NCBI GenBank assembly: GCA_937941455.1
Contig: CALDHM010000016.1
Coordinates: forward strand, 62,001-126,000
Origin: an uncultured Pirellulaceae bacterium
GTDB taxonomy: Bacteria > Planctomycetota > Planctomycetia > Pirellulales > Pirellulaceae
Length of the DNA: 64,000 nucleotides
Direction: 5' to 3'
Shown: piece after piece, positions 62,717-64,000 of the stretch
How the letters are laid out: each line of letters begins with the position of its first letter
How positions within the stretch are numbered: the first letter of the stretch is position 1
Position numbers and translations under genes: made by a program
The notes under the pieces: generated by a model
What the model saw: the letters and a program-made list of their open reading frames with translations, nothing else
Told to the model about the DNA's origin: nothing
Databases searched by the model: none

Positions 62717-64000
62717 TCCGGCAACGGTTGCCCTTTCGTTTCCGGCGCGAACGGCAAGGCCGCCAGCCCAACCAGAAAGACGACGCACATCGTTACCGCC
62801 GCCCAGCGGAACCCCTCTTGGAATCCACGGGCCTCGGTGAAGACATACCGCGTCAACAATCCCAACACCAGCGGACCGACCGCCGCAAACACGCGCCCCA
62901 CGTTGTAGCAGAAGCTCGTCCCCGTCGATCGCAGCCGCGTCGGAAACAACTCAGGGAAATAGACCGCGTATAGCCCGAAGATCGACAACTGGCAAAACCC
63001 CATCAGCGGCACCATCCAAAACAAATCGGCGATCCGCTGCAGGAACGCGAACGTCATGACCGTGCTGATCAGCGCGGCTGAAAAGGCGACGGCAAAGGCC
63101 ATTCGCCTGCCGACCCAATTTGCGAAAAAGCTCGAAAAATACATGCCCAGGAAACCGCCACCATTCATCAGCAGCGACGCCAACCCGACCCAAAAGGCCA
63201 CGCGGCCATCAATCTCGGACGGCGGTGTCGCCACGCTGATCAGATGTTTTCGAATCACTCCACTGAACAGGTCGAAGATAAAAAAGCCGATTCCCCACAA
63301 CCCAACGATTCCAGACGTTCCGAGCACCAGGCCGACGATGGCATGGCGCCGCCAACGGCAATCGCCGAAGAGTTCGGCATACGATCCCATACGGCCTTGG
63401 GAGATGTCTCCTGCCAAAGCCCGCTGCCTCGCCGCCACCCACGTTTCCGGCTCTTTAAGGTTCCAGCGAATCACAATCGCTAACAGCGCCGGCAGTGCGC
63501 CGATCACGAACAGCAATCGCCACGTGGTCATCTGAAAACCCCAGAGCTGCCAATTTTGAAATTCGCCCAGGCTTTCCAAGTGCCCCAAGTACATGCTCAA
63601 TACCGCCGCAAGCGAATTGCCGATCGTCGACGAGGCTTGCAACAATCCCAAGGCATACGTGCGGACATGACCCGGGATTACCTCCGCCACCAAAGCGACC
63701 CCGACAGCGAATTCCCCCCCAACTCCCAAACCCGTCACAAACCGGTACGCGCAAAAATCCCAGAATCCCCGCGAGAAGGCACTCAAACCCGTGCACAGCG
63801 AATAAATCAAAATGGTCCACAGCATCACCCGCGCTCGTCCGACCCGATCTCCGAGCACTCCGAAAATCAGGCCACCAAGCGCCCATCCCACCATAAAGAT
63901 CGACGTACTGATCGTGGCGTAAAAGTTCACCTCGGCTTCCGATGGCGGTCTCTCGACCGCTCGGCCTTGCTCGTCGATGTAACGCTCACTCAACAACGCC
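62713..64000 (-). CDS. Major facilitator superfamily transporter, N-terminus outside window
   Basis: About 430 residues are visible, and the frame is open to the right edge, so the true start lies beyond it. Hydrophobic helices alternate regularly. The MFS signature is seen in 'GVLGDRVGRARVMLWTIL', with 'YRFVTGLGVGGEFAVGVALV' as in the sugar or aromatic-acid:H+ symporter branch. The second-half counterpart is 'ANWVGRRMAFAVAFS', and 'PELFPTRLRSTGTSFCYNVG' is a further branch marker. The substrate is unknown. The first membrane helix is probably missing. Convergent with the zinc-ribbon gene. Confidence 0.88.
   Translation of the reverse strand, partial: ALLSERYIDEQGRAVERPPSEAEVNFYATISTSIFMVGWALGGLIFGVLGDRVGRARVMLWTILIYSLCTGLSAFSRGFWDFCAYRFVTGLGVGGEFAVGVALVAEVIPGHVRTYALGLLQASSTIGNSLAAVLSMYLGHLESLGEFQNWQLWGFQMTTWRLLFVIGALPALLAIVIRWNLKEPETWVAARQRALAGDISQGRMGSYAELFGDCRWRRHAIVGLVLGTSGIVGLWGIGFFIFDLFSGVIRKHLISVATPPSEIDGRVAFWVGLASLLMNGGGFLGMYFSSFFANWVGRRMAFAVAFSAALISTVMTFAFLQRIADLFWMVPLMGFCQLSIFGLYAVYFPELFPTRLRSTGTSFCYNVGRVFAAVGPLVLGLLTRYVFTEARGFQEGFRWAAVTMCVVFLVGLAALPFAPETKGQPLPD

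Overview
The window looks like a chromosomal segment from a member of the Planctomycetota, probably Pirellulales-like; this is inferred from gene content and not tested. The evidence is two Hanks-type Ser/Thr kinases (one fused to a tubulin-like domain), several exported proteins of kinds typical of planctomycetes (a TIGR03790-like protein, a DUF2617-like protein, Gly/Pro-rich secreted proteins with a DUF11-type tail), an ECF sigma/anti-sigma pair beside a very large Q/N-rich membrane protein, many starts without a Shine-Dalgarno sequence, and wide AT-balanced intergenic gaps. No tRNA, rRNA, CRISPR array, integrase or insertion-sequence transposase was seen.

Layout. 1-6.0 kb: edge of a GNAT-like gene, an exported thioredoxin-fold protein, and a reverse-strand pair of DEAD-box helicase and glnE. 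6.0-11.3 kb: a repeat-bearing gap, an unknown HEAT-like protein, a single-domain response regulator, a class-I methyltransferase and an unknown protein. 11.8-18.4 kb: a distinctive module of kinase-tubulin fusion, AAA+ ATPase and a divergent FHA-EAL phosphodiesterase. 18.6-25.7 kb: rpmG, a recJ-ung-CPBP protease run, a DUF2617-like gene, a hairpin-rich gap, a small membrane protein and 3-hydroxyanthranilate dioxygenase. 25.7-28.7 kb: smpB, then lipA-thiS-thiG. 29.4-36.4 kb: an exported two-module protein, a SprT-like metalloprotease, and nrdA-nrdB, preceded by a promoter overlapped by two NrdR-box-like palindromes. 36.6-44.8 kb: a GT2 glycosyltransferase, an unknown exported protein, a giant Q/N-rich membrane protein, and the anti-sigma/sigma pair. 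44.9-52.9 kb: rlmN, a BFD-like ferredoxin, a Lys-rich small protein, an OmpA-like lipoprotein, a kinase translationally overlapping accA, cvpA-like, a YdjM-like hydrolase and dtd. 53.4-64 kb: pdxA and a run of exported or membrane proteins, ending in a truncated MFS transporter.

The most interesting points are as follows. (1) The kinase-tubulin / AAA+ / FHA-EAL neighbourhood could be a phospho-regulated cytoskeletal or c-di-GMP module. (2) NrdB carries Phe where class Ia enzymes carry the radical Tyr, and all metal ligands match the Chlamydia class Ic enzyme at a constant offset. (3) There are NrdR-like boxes over the nrdA promoter. (4) A family of about 105-bp palindromic repeats with CTAGGCTTTGTCCC-like inverted ends occurs at least eight times in intergenic DNA. 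(5) A kinase gene overlaps accA by an ATGA junction.

All function calls come from reading motifs and from recalled family knowledge. No database search was run.
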